Shown: positions 1 through 7,539, counted from the first letter of the stretch. The stretch is DNA of 11,247 bases from Candidatus Gastranaerophilales bacterium (GCA_021205645.1 JAJPXE010000115.1:1-11247), one strand, 5' to 3'. Numbers and translations: made by a program. Notes: generated by a model not told the origin, from the letters alone.

Positions 1-2
1 TC

Positions 3-773
3 ATAATTGTTAATGCCGCAAGAATTGATGAAGATTTAAACTGGATGGTACGGAACAAATTAGGGTTCAATGTCGATATAATCAATGAGTCGCATAATTA
101 TTCCCTCCTTGCCGTTCAGGGACCAAAAGCCGCTAAATTGGTAAAAAAAATGGGACTTCAAGAATTGCCGGCTTTCTTTTCAATTAAAAGGGCAGAATTG
201 TTTAACATAAATTTGTGGGTGTCAAGAACAGGCTATACCGGTGAAGACGGAGTCGAAATCCTTGTGAGAAACGAATTTTCTGAAACGCTCTGGGATAAAA
301 TACTTGAATTCGGTCAGGAATACGGTATAAAGCCAATCGGGCTAGGGGCAAGGGATACACTCAGGCTTGAGGCGGCACTACACCTGTACGGAAATGATTT
401 GGACGAAAATACCACACCGGTTGAAGCAGGGTTGAGCTGGTCCGTTTCTAAAACAAAAGCTGATGATTATAACGGCAAACAGATTATTTTTAATCAAATC
501 CAAAACGGTACAAAAAAACGTTTAATCGGATTAAAAATGATTGACAAAGGTATCGCAAGACACGGATATGAAGTATACTATAACAATGAGCAAATCGGCA
601 CAATCACGAGTGGCGGAATTTCTCCCGTCAGAGGAGATAATATTGCCCTTGCCTATATTAAAAATATTCCGGGAATTAAATCAGGGGATGTTATTCAGGT
701 TAAAATCCGTGAAAAATTGTACAATGCACAGGTGGAAAAACGACCGTTTGTACAAAAGAGAAACAAAAGTTAA
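3..773 (+). CDS. gcvT: Glycine cleavage system T protein (aminomethyltransferase), 5'-truncated by the window edge
   Basis: Transfers the methylene group from aminomethyl-lipoyl GcvH to tetrahydrofolate and releases ammonia, in the cytosol. The reading frame is open from base 3, where it already reads VNAARIDEDLNWM, the counterpart of the conserved VNxxxxxKDxxW stretch of GcvT. About the first 105 residues therefore lie outside the window, and the ATG at 45 is internal. Family hallmarks follow in order: AVQGPKA, SRTGYTGEDGVEI, GLGARDTLRLEAALHLYGND, then TPVEAGL, and near the C-terminus TSGGISP and KRPFV. 256 residues are visible; the family is about 360-370 long. It leads a gcvT-gcvH-gcvPA cluster with 25 bases before gcvH. 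The family assignment is secure. Promoter and any glycine riboswitch would be upstream and out of view. Confidence 0.96.
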   Translation: MIVNAARIDEDLNWMVRNKLGFNVDIINESHNYSLLAVQGPKAAKLVKKMGLQELPAFFSIKRAELFNINLWVSRTGYTGEDGVEILVRNEFSETLWDKILEFGQEYGIKPIGLGARDTLRLEAALHLYGNDLDENTTPVEAGLSWSVSKTKADDYNGKQIIFNQIQNGTKKRLIGLKMIDKGIARHGYEVYYNNEQIGTITSGGISPVRGDNIALAYIKNIPGIKSGDVIQVKIREKLYNAQVEKRPFVQKRNKS

Positions 774-785
774 TTGTAAATACAT

Positions 786-791
786 AAGGAG
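786..791 (+). promoter_or_regulatory. Ribosome binding site that fixes the gcvH start
   Basis: AAGGAG lies 7 bases before the ATG at 799. It selects that start over the in-frame ATG at 541, which lies inside gcvT and would add 86 residues foreign to GcvH. Confidence 0.85.
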
Positions 792-798
792 ATTAAGA

Positions 799-1173
799 AT
801 GAGCGAAGGAATGTTATGTAGTAAATCACATGAATATGTTCTGGAACAAGACGGTAAACACGTCATTGGATTAACCGATTATGCAGTTGAACAGTTAGGT
901 GATATCGTTTTTGTTGAATTACCTGATGTCGGTTCAGCATTTACTAAAAATGAAGTTTTTGGCGCTGTAGAATCAGTAAAAGCAGCTTCAGAGATTTATA
1001 TGCCGATTAGCGGAACCATAACTGAAGTTAATGAAGAAATTATCGCAAAACCGGAACTCTTGAATGAAGACCCTTTGGGACGGGCATGGCTCGTTAAAAT
1101 CGACAGTAATGCTGCTGATATCGAATACAAAGATTTGTTAGAATATGACGATTATAAAGAAGAAGTTCAATAA
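799..1173 (+). CDS. gcvH: Glycine cleavage system H protein (lipoyl carrier)
   Basis: Carries the aminomethyl intermediate on a lipoyl arm between the P, T and L proteins. The 124-residue product has the usual family length (about 125-130). The lipoylation site is Lys61 in the motif AVESVKAAS, followed by the typical YMPISGTITEVNEE strand and NEDPLGRAWLVKI. The start at 799 is chosen because AAGGAG lies 7 bases upstream and the protein then begins MSEGMLCSKSHEYV, as H proteins do. The TAA stop shares its last base with the gcvPA ATG (TAATG at 1171-1175), so the two genes are probably translationally coupled. No lipoate ligase or dihydrolipoyl dehydrogenase gene is in the window. Confidence 0.96.
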   Translation: MSEGMLCSKSHEYVLEQDGKHVIGLTDYAVEQLGDIVFVELPDVGSAFTKNEVFGAVESVKAASEIYMPISGTITEVNEEIIAKPELLNEDPLGRAWLVKIDSNAADIEYKDLLEYDDYKEEVQ

Positions 1174-2423
1174 TGAAAAATTTTTTAGCGCATAATGAAG
1201 AAACAAGAAAACAACTGTTAGAGGTTGTTTGGCATTCAAGTATTGAAGAACTTTTTGAACACATTCCTGCAAAGATAAAATCATTTAATTTGCCGGAGGC
1301 ACTAAGTGAATTAGAAACACAAAAAAACGTTAAAAAGCTTGCATTAAAGAATAAAACAGATTATGCATCCTTTATCGGCGGCGGCTGTTATAACAAATTT
1401 ATACCGGCCGCCATATCGCAGGTGGCACAGCGGTTTGAATTCTTAACGGCATATACTCCCTATCAACCGGAGATATCACAAGGAACATTGCAGATTATGT
1501 ATGAATACCAATCAATGATATGTATGCTGACAGGAATGGAAGTTGCGAATGCATCGGTTTATGACGGCGGCTCTGCCTGTGCGGAAGCCGTTTCTATGGC
1601 TTGCAGAATATCAAAAAAACAGCAAGCACTTATCTCAAACAAACTTAACCCTGAATATATGGAAGTCGTTAAAACTTATGCACACGGTGCGGGTATTGAT
1701 ATTCAACTGTTTGATGTGCTGCCTGAAAATGTTTCGGATTTTGCCTGTGTTTTGATACAAAATCCTGATTTTTACGGTGAAATAACCGATATAAAACCTG
1801 TAGAAACACTCCTTATCGTATGCACGATACCGGCGTGCCTGTCGGTAATCAAGCCGCCTGCTGCGGCTGATATAGTTGTCGGCGATATACAAACTCTTGG
1901 TATTCCAATGTCATTTGGCGGACCGCATGCGGGGTTTATTGCCTGCAAAGAAAAATACATGCGTCAGCTTCCGGGCAGACTTGCGGGAAAAACTACAGAT
2001 GCGGAAGGTGAAACTGCTTATACGCTTACGCTCCAAACCAGAGAGCAGCATATCAGACGGGAAAAAGCAACAAGTAATATCTGCTCAAATCAAGCTCTGA
2101 TTGCACTTTCTGCTACATTGTATCTGAGCTTGCTCGGAGAAAAAGGGTTTAAACAAACGGGAATTCTATCTGCAAAATACGCTCATAAACTCTCGGCAGA
2201 ACTTGATAAAATTGGGGTTAAAACCTTGAACAAGAACTTTTTTAACGAATTTGTTATTGAGGTTGATAACGCAGACAGGGTTTTGTCCGAATTAAAATCA
2301 AACAACATACTCGGCGGACTAAAAATAACGGAGAATAAAATTTTGGTCTGCACAACCGAGATGAACACTGATGATGAAATTAAACAATACATCAGCGTAA
2401 TGTGCAATTACAAATTTGGATAA
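1173..2423 (+). CDS. gcvPA: Glycine dehydrogenase (decarboxylating) subunit 1, short form
   Basis: N-terminal half of the split glycine decarboxylase (P protein), which with GcvPB decarboxylates glycine using PLP and passes the aminomethyl group to lipoyl-GcvH. Diagnostic stretches are AYTPYQPEISQGTLQ (residues 93-107), ANASVYDGG (125-133), SFGGPHAGF (247-255), LPGRLAG (266-272) and TREQHIRREKATSNIC (289-304). The PLP-binding lysine belongs to GcvPB and is not expected here. At 416 residues it is about 25-30 shorter than usual. The missing material lies around residues 181-190 and 209-213, where the usual intervening helices are reduced. The flanking motifs stay in frame, so this looks like loop trimming and not a frameshift. 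The start overlaps the gcvH stop by one base. gcvPB is not downstream, which is unusual. Confidence 0.94.
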   Translation: MKNFLAHNEETRKQLLEVVWHSSIEELFEHIPAKIKSFNLPEALSELETQKNVKKLALKNKTDYASFIGGGCYNKFIPAAISQVAQRFEFLTAYTPYQPEISQGTLQIMYEYQSMICMLTGMEVANASVYDGGSACAEAVSMACRISKKQQALISNKLNPEYMEVVKTYAHGAGIDIQLFDVLPENVSDFACVLIQNPDFYGEITDIKPVETLLIVCTIPACLSVIKPPAAADIVVGDIQTLGIPMSFGGPHAGFIACKEKYMRQLPGRLAGKTTDAEGETAYTLTLQTREQHIRREKATSNICSNQALIALSATLYLSLLGEKGFKQTGILSAKYAHKLSAELDKIGVKTLNKNFFNEFVIEVDNADRVLSELKSNNILGGLKITENKILVCTTEMNTDDEIKQYISVMCNYKFG

Positions 2424-2537
2424 ATATTTTGATATTGACTGTTGATATATTGTTTCTCGTGCAGCTCTTTCATTATATTGCACAATAAAATCAGATATTC
2501 TTTCTATATCATAACAAGTTTCATAATAGATACACAT
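2424..2537 (-). pseudogene. Possible ParE/RelE-type toxin remnant
   Basis: Read from the ATG at 2537 on the minus strand, the spacer gives a protein-like stretch, ETCYDIERISDFIVQY, followed by NERAARETIYQQ. It resembles the first two helices of ParE/RelE toxins, whose pattern is roughly DLxxIxDYIxxxNPxAAxxxxxxI. The similarity fades after about 35 residues, where the frame runs into the antisense of the gcvPA 3' end. No Shine-Dalgarno precedes the ATG, an in-frame TAG lies only a few codons upstream, and no antitoxin gene is nearby. If real, it is a decayed fragment of a roughly 95-residue toxin. The resemblance is from memory of the family pattern over a short stretch and could be chance. 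Confidence 0.3.
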
Positions 2538-2550
2538 TGGAATTATAATC

Positions 2551-2566
2551 TATAGTCCTATAGTCT
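2551..2566. repeat. Short tandem repeat in the gcvPA/apt spacer
   Basis: TATAGTCC is followed directly by TATAGTCT, so two 8-bp units differ at one base, and a further ATA then an A-run follows. The repeat lies between convergent genes. No intrinsic terminator is visible for either gene in the 171-base spacer. Confidence 0.5.
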
Positions 2567-2594
2567 ATAAAAAATTCAATACGAACAGTATATA

Positions 2595-3134
2595 TTAGCC
2601 TATATCATATTTTAGCATTGAAACAACATCTACACCGGAATTAGAGGTGATTTTTTCGGCGCCTTTTAAAGGCGTCAGTTCAATAATAAATGCTGCAGCT
2701 TTAACGTTTCCGCCGGCTTTTTTGATTAAGTTACAAGCAGCACAAGCAGTTCCGCCCGTTGCCAGCAAATCATCTATCACAACAACATTTGAACCCGTTT
2801 CAATAGCATCAGAATGTATTTGAATAGTATCAGTTCCGTATTCCAGATCATAAGTTTCACTTATGGTATCAGCAGGGAGCTTGTTCGGTTTACGGATAAG
2901 AACAAACCCTGCATTAAGCCTGTCCGCTAATGGTGCCCCGAATATAAACCCTCTCGATTCTATCCCCGCAACATAATCAATCTGCTTATCTTTAAATTGC
3001 TCATACAAATAATCAATCATTGACTTAAAGGCTTTTGCATTTCTTACTCCAGTTGTAATATCCAGAAACTGTATCCCTTTTTTGGGAAAATCAGGAATTT
3101 GTCTTATAGTGTCTTTAATCTCTTCAATCAACAT
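2595..3134 (-). CDS. apt: Adenine phosphoribosyltransferase
   Basis: Purine salvage enzyme that makes AMP and pyrophosphate from adenine and PRPP in the cytosol. The 179-residue product has the family length. Visible motifs are the N-terminal IPDFPKKGIQFLDIT, AGIESRGFIFGAPLA (residues 56-70), the flexible-loop segment RKPNKLPADT (81-90), YDLEYG (95-100) and the PRPP-binding motif VVVIDDLLATGGTA (117-130). The ATG at 3134 is preceded by GAGG (plus-strand 3141-3144) at 6 bases. It overlaps the 3' end of the upstream glycosyltransferase gene by 11 bases, so the two are almost certainly cotranscribed. The pairing implies shared expression only; no functional link is evident. Confidence 0.97.
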   Translation of the reverse strand: MLIEEIKDTIRQIPDFPKKGIQFLDITTGVRNAKAFKSMIDYLYEQFKDKQIDYVAGIESRGFIFGAPLADRLNAGFVLIRKPNKLPADTISETYDLEYGTDTIQIHSDAIETGSNVVVIDDLLATGGTACAACNLIKKAGGNVKAAAFIIELTPLKGAEKITSNSGVDVVSMLKYDIG

Positions 3135-4485
3135 TTCTAACCTCGTGTAAATTCTTTTTTAGTGCTTGCAGAATGTTTTGTTCTTCTTCCGCAACTAACC
3201 CGTGAGTTGTTTTACCCCACTTCATATCTTTCTTGCAGAATAATATTTTACCACAAATAAATAATACCATAGGGAACCATATAATCAGCATATAACAAGC
3301 AGTATAGCTCGCCTGTACAAAAGCCTCCCATCTTTTCATTAAATCGTACCTTCTCAGGCTGTAGCGGATTGCAAAAAAGAATCCGAATGCAACTGCAAAG
3401 GATATGATGGCAGATGACATTATTTCATTCTGAATACCGACTTTATGTGTCAGTGCTTTAAAACTGCGTATAATAATCTCAAACAGGAACCATAGCGGCA
3501 TAATAAACTGTGTTATATAGATAATCATATCCAATTTAGCTTTTAAAGACATTTTTTTTGAAGTTATTGCAGGGAAAAAATATTCCAGATATCTTCTTAT
3601 AGTACCTTCAAGCCATCTTCTGCGCTGTCTGAATAAAGGTACAAGATAAAGCACACCCTCTTCATAAACGATAGTATCCTGACAGTATCTGACATCCCAA
3701 CCCTTGATGTGCAGTCTTGTTGACATATCAAGGTCATCCGTTATAGTGAAATTATTCCAGCCGCCAATATCTTCAAGTGCCTGACGCTTAATCAGTTCGC
3801 CGTTCCCTCTAAGCTCAACCGCTCCTTTTACGGCATCACGACCGACTTGAAGGTATGTATCAAGCGTATATTCATTATTCTGACATTTAGTCAGAATATT
3901 TTTATCTGAATTTCTGATAACTTTTCTTGCCTGAACCGCTCCGACATCATCAGGTTCAAGATTTGAAACGAGTTTATCCAGAAAATCGGGTTCAACCGTT
4001 GCATCGGCATCAAATACGAGAATTGCTTCGCCCGAGGCAAGTGCAAGTGCATCATTTAACACCGCCGATTTTCCCGGAAATGCTTCTTTTGCTCTTGTTA
4101 GATATTTGATATTTTTGTGTTCTTTTGCTATTGACTTTATTACCTCAGGAGTGCCGTCATCACTCCGGTCATCAATGAGTATTATCTCAAAATTCGGATA
4201 TGTCAGACTTAGAATATTCTCGACAGTATTGACAATAACCGCTTCTTCATTATGTGCCGGTATCATAATTGACACAAACGGCTTAAAACTCTCATTTATC
4301 TGCACGGGTTGTTTTTTTAGCTTACGTTTTTTATGTCTGAGTGCCAGAGATGTATACACACCGTACAATGTCATTAAGCACAACAATATAATTAAACCCC
4401 AGATTGTGTTTATATAATACTGGAATACATATAAAAAAGTCCATAATCCAATCAATATTGAAAATAAAAGTATACGCTCTTTCAT
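3124..4485 (-). CDS. Membrane family-2 glycosyltransferase, processive polysaccharide-synthase type
   Basis: Predicted inner-membrane enzyme that transfers sugars from a nucleotide donor to a growing polysaccharide on the cytosolic face. With the ATG at 4485 it is 453 residues. Two hydrophobic segments (about 5-22 and 29-49) precede a GT-A domain with VSIMIPAHNEEA (71-82), IDDRSDD (104-110), the DxD motif FDADATVEPDF (158-168), ELRGNGE (224-230), TDDLDMS (249-255) and QRRRW (287-291). These are the acid and QxxRW signatures of the cellulose, hyaluronan and poly-N-acetylglucosamine synthases. About three hydrophobic segments (318-340, 355-375, 393-414) and a KWGKTTHG tail follow. The polymer cannot be told from sequence. 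An upstream in-frame ATG at 4515 is disfavoured because GGGGAG lies 4 bases before 4485 and the candidate promoter overlaps 4515. apt follows with an 11-base overlap. Confidence 0.9.
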   Translation of the reverse strand: MKERILLFSILIGLWTFLYVFQYYINTIWGLIILLCLMTLYGVYTSLALRHKKRKLKKQPVQINESFKPFVSIMIPAHNEEAVIVNTVENILSLTYPNFEIILIDDRSDDGTPEVIKSIAKEHKNIKYLTRAKEAFPGKSAVLNDALALASGEAILVFDADATVEPDFLDKLVSNLEPDDVGAVQARKVIRNSDKNILTKCQNNEYTLDTYLQVGRDAVKGAVELRGNGELIKRQALEDIGGWNNFTITDDLDMSTRLHIKGWDVRYCQDTIVYEEGVLYLVPLFRQRRRWLEGTIRRYLEYFFPAITSKKMSLKAKLDMIIYITQFIMPLWFLFEIIIRSFKALTHKVGIQNEIMSSAIISFAVAFGFFFAIRYSLRRYDLMKRWEAFVQASYTACYMLIIWFPMVLFICGKILFCKKDMKWGKTTHGLVAEEEQNILQALKKNLHEVRNVD

Positions 4486-4489
4486 AAAA

Positions 4490-4495
4490 CTCCCC
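4490..4495 (-). promoter_or_regulatory. Ribosome binding site that decides the glycosyltransferase start
   Basis: GGGGAG on the minus strand ends 4 bases before the ATG at 4485. No comparable site precedes the alternative ATG at 4515. Confidence 0.6.
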
Positions 4496-4506
4496 GATAA
4501 AAGAAA

Positions 4507-4535
4507 TAATAGCAAAAACCCGGGTCAATGAAAAG
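4507..4535 (-). promoter_or_regulatory. Candidate promoter for the glycosyltransferase-apt operon
   Basis: On the minus strand, TTTTCA (4530-4535) and TATTAT (4507-4512) are 17 bases apart, with TG one base before the -10 (TGCTATTAT, an extended -10). Transcription would start near 4500, giving a leader of about 15 bases that includes the GGGGAG site. Motif reading only. Confidence 0.45.
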
Positions 4536-4564
4536 CTTTTTTTACTAAATTTTACAATACAATA

Positions 4565-4798
4565 CTACGGCTTAAAATAATCACAGATAAGAGTTTTTTT
4601 CTTCGGGAGCAATTTTTTTACTCTTTCAAAAAAACGGTTTTTATCGTAATCATCAAGCTCTTTTTTGAGGATAGCTTTTTGCAAAACGGCATTATCATAC
4701 AAATTACGGCATAAATCCGACGATTTTATACGCAGTTTAAATTTACGAATTTGTTCGTCTGTTTCAGCTATTTTTTTTAAAATTTCTTCTTTTTTCAC
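4565..4798 (-). CDS. Small basic helical protein, function unknown
   Basis: Not recognised. It is 77 residues from the GTG at 4798. That start is preferred because AGGTGG (plus-strand 4804-4809) lies 5 bases before it; the alternative GTG at 4807 overlaps this site and would give 80 residues. The N-terminal half, KKEEILKKIAETDEQIRKFK, has a heptad-like spacing of Ile, Leu and Phe and may form a coiled coil. The C-terminal part is very lysine-rich (KKLLPKKK). No membrane segment, cysteine motif or enzyme signature is visible. It lies 64 bases after the gamma subunit of the ferredoxin oxidoreductase on the same strand and could be the last gene of that operon, but nothing ties it to that function. 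Confidence 0.55.
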   Translation of the reverse strand: MKKEEILKKIAETDEQIRKFKLRIKSSDLCRNLYDNAVLQKAILKKELDDYDKNRFFERVKKLLPKKKTLICDYFKP

Positions 4799-4803
4799 AA
4801 AAT

Positions 4804-4809
4804 CCACCT
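4804..4809 (-). promoter_or_regulatory. Ribosome binding site implying a GTG start for the small protein
   Basis: AGGTGG (within GAGGTGG) on the minus strand is followed after ATTTT by GTG at 4798. It is the main evidence that this short frame is translated. Confidence 0.55.
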
Positions 4810-4862
4810 CAATAAGAAAATACCGCTTTATTAAATATATGACATCAGCCTTTTAGCTGAAT

Positions 4863-5408
4863 TCAGCATGCCGGAAGAAGATTTTCATATCCTGACAGGA
4901 TTGCTTCAATGTTAAATCCTGCAAGTTTTTTTCTGTCGTCAGGCAGCACGATATCAATAGCTTTTTTGAGGATATCAACAGACAGAATTTTTTCGATATT
5001 AGAAAGCACACCCAGAGCGACCATATTAGCCGGCTTATAATTTCCAATACCACTTGCGGCATCGGTCATAGGAAAGAATGTGTAATTGATATCATTTCTG
5101 GTTTTTTCTTCTTTAATTAAAGAAGAGTTACAGATAATATGACCTGCTTTTTTTATTTTGGAAATAAACCTGTCAAAAGAAAGCTGATTAAGTGCAATAA
5201 CGCAATCAGCATCCTGTTTATGAACAGAGCTGACTTCTTCATCGGAGACAACGATTTCGCAATTAACCGTGCCGCCTCTCATCTCTGCACCGTAGCAAGG
5301 ATACCATGTAACGTTTTTCCCGCATAGCATAAAAGCATTAGCCAGTATTTTGCCGGCGAACAGCACCCCTTGTCCGCCGAATCCTGCAATTATATAATTC
5401 TTTTCCAT
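4863..5408 (-). CDS. 2-oxoacid:ferredoxin oxidoreductase, gamma subunit
   Basis: Gamma subunit of a CoA-dependent 2-oxoacid:ferredoxin oxidoreductase (vorC/korC type). Such enzymes oxidatively decarboxylate a 2-oxoacid to its acyl-CoA and reduce ferredoxin. The 181 residues show IAGFGGQGVLFAGKILA at the N-terminus, YPCYGAEMRGGTVNCEIVVS (about 36-55) and NMVALGVL, all typical of the family, whose usual length is about 180-190. AGAGG (plus-strand 5416-5420) lies 7 bases before the ATG. It is the last of four subunit genes, 23 bases after beta. The stop overlaps the 12-bp palindrome GCTGAATTCAGC (4856-4867), which is too weak alone to call a terminator. The substrate, branched-chain 2-oxoacid or 2-oxoglutarate, cannot be decided from this subunit. 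Confidence 0.93.
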   Translation of the reverse strand: MEKNYIIAGFGGQGVLFAGKILANAFMLCGKNVTWYPCYGAEMRGGTVNCEIVVSDEEVSSVHKQDADCVIALNQLSFDRFISKIKKAGHIICNSSLIKEEKTRNDINYTFFPMTDAASGIGNYKPANMVALGVLSNIEKILSVDILKKAIDIVLPDDRKKLAGFNIEAILSGYENLLPAC

Positions 5409-5431
5409 AACAATTCCTCTTTTTTTTATCT

Positions 5432-6172
5432 TTATGCCGTAATATCCTTATAAACACCGAGCGGAAATACAGGTATAAGTTCGTTTCTGACACGTTCATG
5501 GGCTTCCTCCGGTGTCATTTTCCAATTTGTAGGACAGGTAGATAATATCTCGACAAATCCGTATCCTAACCCATCCAATTGCACCTGATAAGCTTTTTTT
5601 AAAGCTTTTTTTGCCTCATTGATATGTGTGATTGTATCAAGTGCAACTCTTGCACTGTATGCTGTACCTTCGCATAATGCAATGTGTTCGGCAATCTTTA
5701 CCGGATATCCGTAAGTTTCTTTAAATCTACCCATAGGTGATGTAGTTGTTTTTTGCCCTAAAATAGTTGTTGGTCCGAGCTGTCCGCCGGTCATACCGTA
5801 AGTTGTATTATTTATACAAATGCCTGTTAAGTTTTCGCCCCTGAGTGCGGCATGAGTTGATTCGGCAAGACCGATAGAGGCAAAATCACCATCACCTTGA
5901 TAGGTGAACACGAACTTGTCGGGACGGGCACGCTTGACTCCCGTTGCTTCTGCCATTGCTCTGCCGTGCGGTGCTTCTATGCAATCAACATCCAAAAAAT
6001 CGTACAGGAATACCGAACACCCGATTGAAGTTGTACAGATAGTCTTTTCTTTTAGGTTAAGCTCATCAATTAATTCAGCAGCCAATCTTACTGCAATTCC
6101 GTGATCACAGCCGGAACAAAAAGTGTACATTGACCCCTTTTTTATTGAATTTGGAATTTTAAACACCTGCAT
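5432..6172 (-). CDS. 2-oxoacid:ferredoxin oxidoreductase, beta subunit (thiamine diphosphate and Fe-S binding)
   Basis: Catalytic subunit that binds thiamine diphosphate and the [4Fe-4S] cluster nearest to it (vorA/korB type). In its 246 residues, the TPP/Mg motif is GDGDFASIG (93-101) continued by NNTTYGMTGGQ (121-131). Four cysteines fit the cluster-ligand pattern of this subunit: Cys19 and Cys22 in CSGCDHG, Cys52 in SIGCSVF and Cys213 in STCPTNW. The tail CPTNWKMTPEEA matches the branched-chain/2-oxoglutarate group better than pyruvate enzymes. GGAG lies 7 bases before the ATG. The gene overlaps the end of alpha by 14 bases, so translation is likely coupled. Confidence 0.95.
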   Translation of the reverse strand: MQVFKIPNSIKKGSMYTFCSGCDHGIAVRLAAELIDELNLKEKTICTTSIGCSVFLYDFLDVDCIEAPHGRAMAEATGVKRARPDKFVFTYQGDGDFASIGLAESTHAALRGENLTGICINNTTYGMTGGQLGPTTILGQKTTTSPMGRFKETYGYPVKIAEHIALCEGTAYSARVALDTITHINEAKKALKKAYQVQLDGLGYGFVEILSTCPTNWKMTPEEAHERVRNELIPVFPLGVYKDITA

Positions 6173-7235
6173 GAATTTTCTCCAATACTATTTTTTTTAC
6201 TCCGTCCGTTATTTCTTCAACGCTCAGCCATTGTCCGACCGGACGGTTAATTAAATCAACAGAGGATTTACCGTTTACTGCCAGCTTTACATCTCTAATC
6301 ATTTGTCCCATATTCATTTCAACGACAATAAATTTTTCGCATTTATCAGCAAGTTCATTTAATCGTTTATCAGGGAACGGAGATAATGTAATCGGTCTGA
6401 ATACACCGACCTTTAGTCCTTCTTTTCTTAAAACACGCATAGCTGCTTTAATGTTTCTCGTCATACTGCCGAATGCAACGAGTATAACATCTGCATCTTC
6501 ACAGCCGAATTCTTCCCATTCAGTTGTTTCATTTGCGATAATTTCGTATTTTTCGAACAGTTTTTCGACATGGATAATTTGTTCATTTTCATCAGGAGCA
6601 AGAGAGCGTATTCTTCTTCCCGCGCGACCTTTAGCACCGGTAAGCGCCCAGGACGAGTTATCAATTTCGGGATAAGGATATTCCCCGAATACAGCGGGTT
6701 CCATCATCTGCCCCAGAAGTCCGTCCGCCAGCAGAACGGTTGGATTACGATATTTTTGTGCCAGATAAAATGCCTTGTAAGTTAAGTCAATGCATTCCTG
6801 TACAGTAGACGGAGCAAGGACAGTGAGTTTATAATCGCCGTTTCCGCCGCCGTATACGGTCTGATTATAATCGCCCTGAGCAGGATAAATATACCCTAAC
6901 CCCGGACCGGCTCTCATAACATTTACAAGCACAACCGGCAGCTCATCCGAACATGCATAAGATAATGCCTCCTGCATTAAAGCAACAGCACATGAAGAAG
7001 ATGAGGTCATTGCCTTTGCACCGGTTGATACAGCACCTATAACCATGTTTATGGCGGCAAGTTCACTCTCTGCACAAACATAACCTCTGTTTAACTCATA
7101 CATTTTTTCACTTAAATATTCACCAATTTCTGTCTGCGGTGTAATCGGATAACCGAAATAGCACTCGCATCCGGCATTGATTGCCGCCTGTGCAATTGCA
7201 TAATTACCTTTTAACAGTTGCTTTGTTTCTTCCAT
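6159..7235 (-). CDS. vorB: 2-oxoacid:ferredoxin oxidoreductase, alpha subunit (VorB-like)
   Basis: Alpha subunit carrying the pyrimidine-binding domain and domain II of the enzyme. In its 358 residues, LLKGNYAIAQAAINAG and YFGYPITPQTEI (26-37) open the protein. AMTSSSSCAVALMQEA, VNVMRAGPGLG and YPAQGDYNQ follow, then GGNGDY, LAPSTVQE and DGLLGQMMEP, with VAFGSMTRNIKAA in the C-terminal domain. This series is closest, from memory, to subunits named 3-methyl-2-oxobutanoate dehydrogenase VorB. The symbol therefore reflects the family name, and the substrate remains unproven; a 2-oxoglutarate enzyme (korA) is the main alternative. The ATG at 7235 shares one base with the stop of the ferredoxin gene. 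Confidence 0.9.
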   Translation of the reverse strand: MEETKQLLKGNYAIAQAAINAGCECYFGYPITPQTEIGEYLSEKMYELNRGYVCAESELAAINMVIGAVSTGAKAMTSSSSCAVALMQEALSYACSDELPVVLVNVMRAGPGLGYIYPAQGDYNQTVYGGGNGDYKLTVLAPSTVQECIDLTYKAFYLAQKYRNPTVLLADGLLGQMMEPAVFGEYPYPEIDNSSWALTGAKGRAGRRIRSLAPDENEQIIHVEKLFEKYEIIANETTEWEEFGCEDADVILVAFGSMTRNIKAAMRVLRKEGLKVGVFRPITLSPFPDKRLNELADKCEKFIVVEMNMGQMIRDVKLAVNGKSSVDLINRPVGQWLSVEEITDGVKKIVLEKIHAGV

Positions 7236-7444
7236 TATCTATGCACCTCGACTATCGCCATATCGGGACATCTCTTTGCACACATTGCGCAACCGACACA
7301 TTCACCAGCATTATCAACAAATTCCACTAAATTATCCCCGAGCTTGCTCACTTTATCGCTTTTTTTTATCAAACCTTTCGGGCACGTTGACAAACATATA
7401 AAGCATGACTTACATCTGTTTTCATCAATAACTATATGAGCCAT
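7235..7444 (-). CDS. Two-cluster ferredoxin subunit (delta) of the 2-oxoacid oxidoreductase
   Basis: Electron-transfer subunit that passes electrons from the catalytic subunits to free ferredoxin. The 69 residues hold two [4Fe-4S] motifs, CKSCFICLSTCP (residues 11-22) and CVGCAMCAKRCP (49-60), each CxxCxxCxxxCP, and little else. GAGG (plus-strand 7453-7456) lies 8 bases before the ATG at 7444. Its stop and the alpha start form TAATG. The order delta-alpha-beta-gamma is the normal layout for vor/kor operons, which supports reading it as a subunit and not a free ferredoxin. Confidence 0.94.
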   Translation of the reverse strand: MAHIVIDENRCKSCFICLSTCPKGLIKKSDKVSKLGDNLVEFVDNAGECVGCAMCAKRCPDMAIVEVHR

Positions 7445-7479
7445 CTTACATACCTCGCTCCGATTTAACTCGCATTATT

Positions 7480-7488
7480 ATTATATCA
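7480..7488 (-). promoter_or_regulatory. Extended -10 promoter of the 2-oxoacid:ferredoxin oxidoreductase operon
   Basis: On the minus strand TGATATAAT is a perfect extended -10 (TATAAT at 7480-7485, TG at 7487-7488). Transcription would begin near 7473, about 29 bases before the ferredoxin ATG. No good -35 is seen at 16-18 bases, as is common with extended -10 promoters. It lies in the 95-base gap after the yqeG-like gene, separating that unit from this one. Confidence 0.5.
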
Positions 7489-7539
7489 CTAATAAAATTA
7501 TGCAACATCTTTTAACCTTGTTTTACCGGTTCAATAAAA

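Noticed and set aside
541..798. Upstream in-frame extension of gcvH from the ATG at 541
   Set aside because: It lies inside gcvT in another frame, encodes a stretch unlike H protein, and the AAGGAG before 799 explains the true start.
1173..2423. Frameshift in gcvPA around 1740-1830
   Set aside because: Motifs before and after the shortened part stay in one frame with no stop, so trimming is the simpler reading.
4106..4417. 103-codon open frame on the plus strand
   Set aside because: It is antisense to the glycosyltransferase core, has no ribosome binding site and no family motif.
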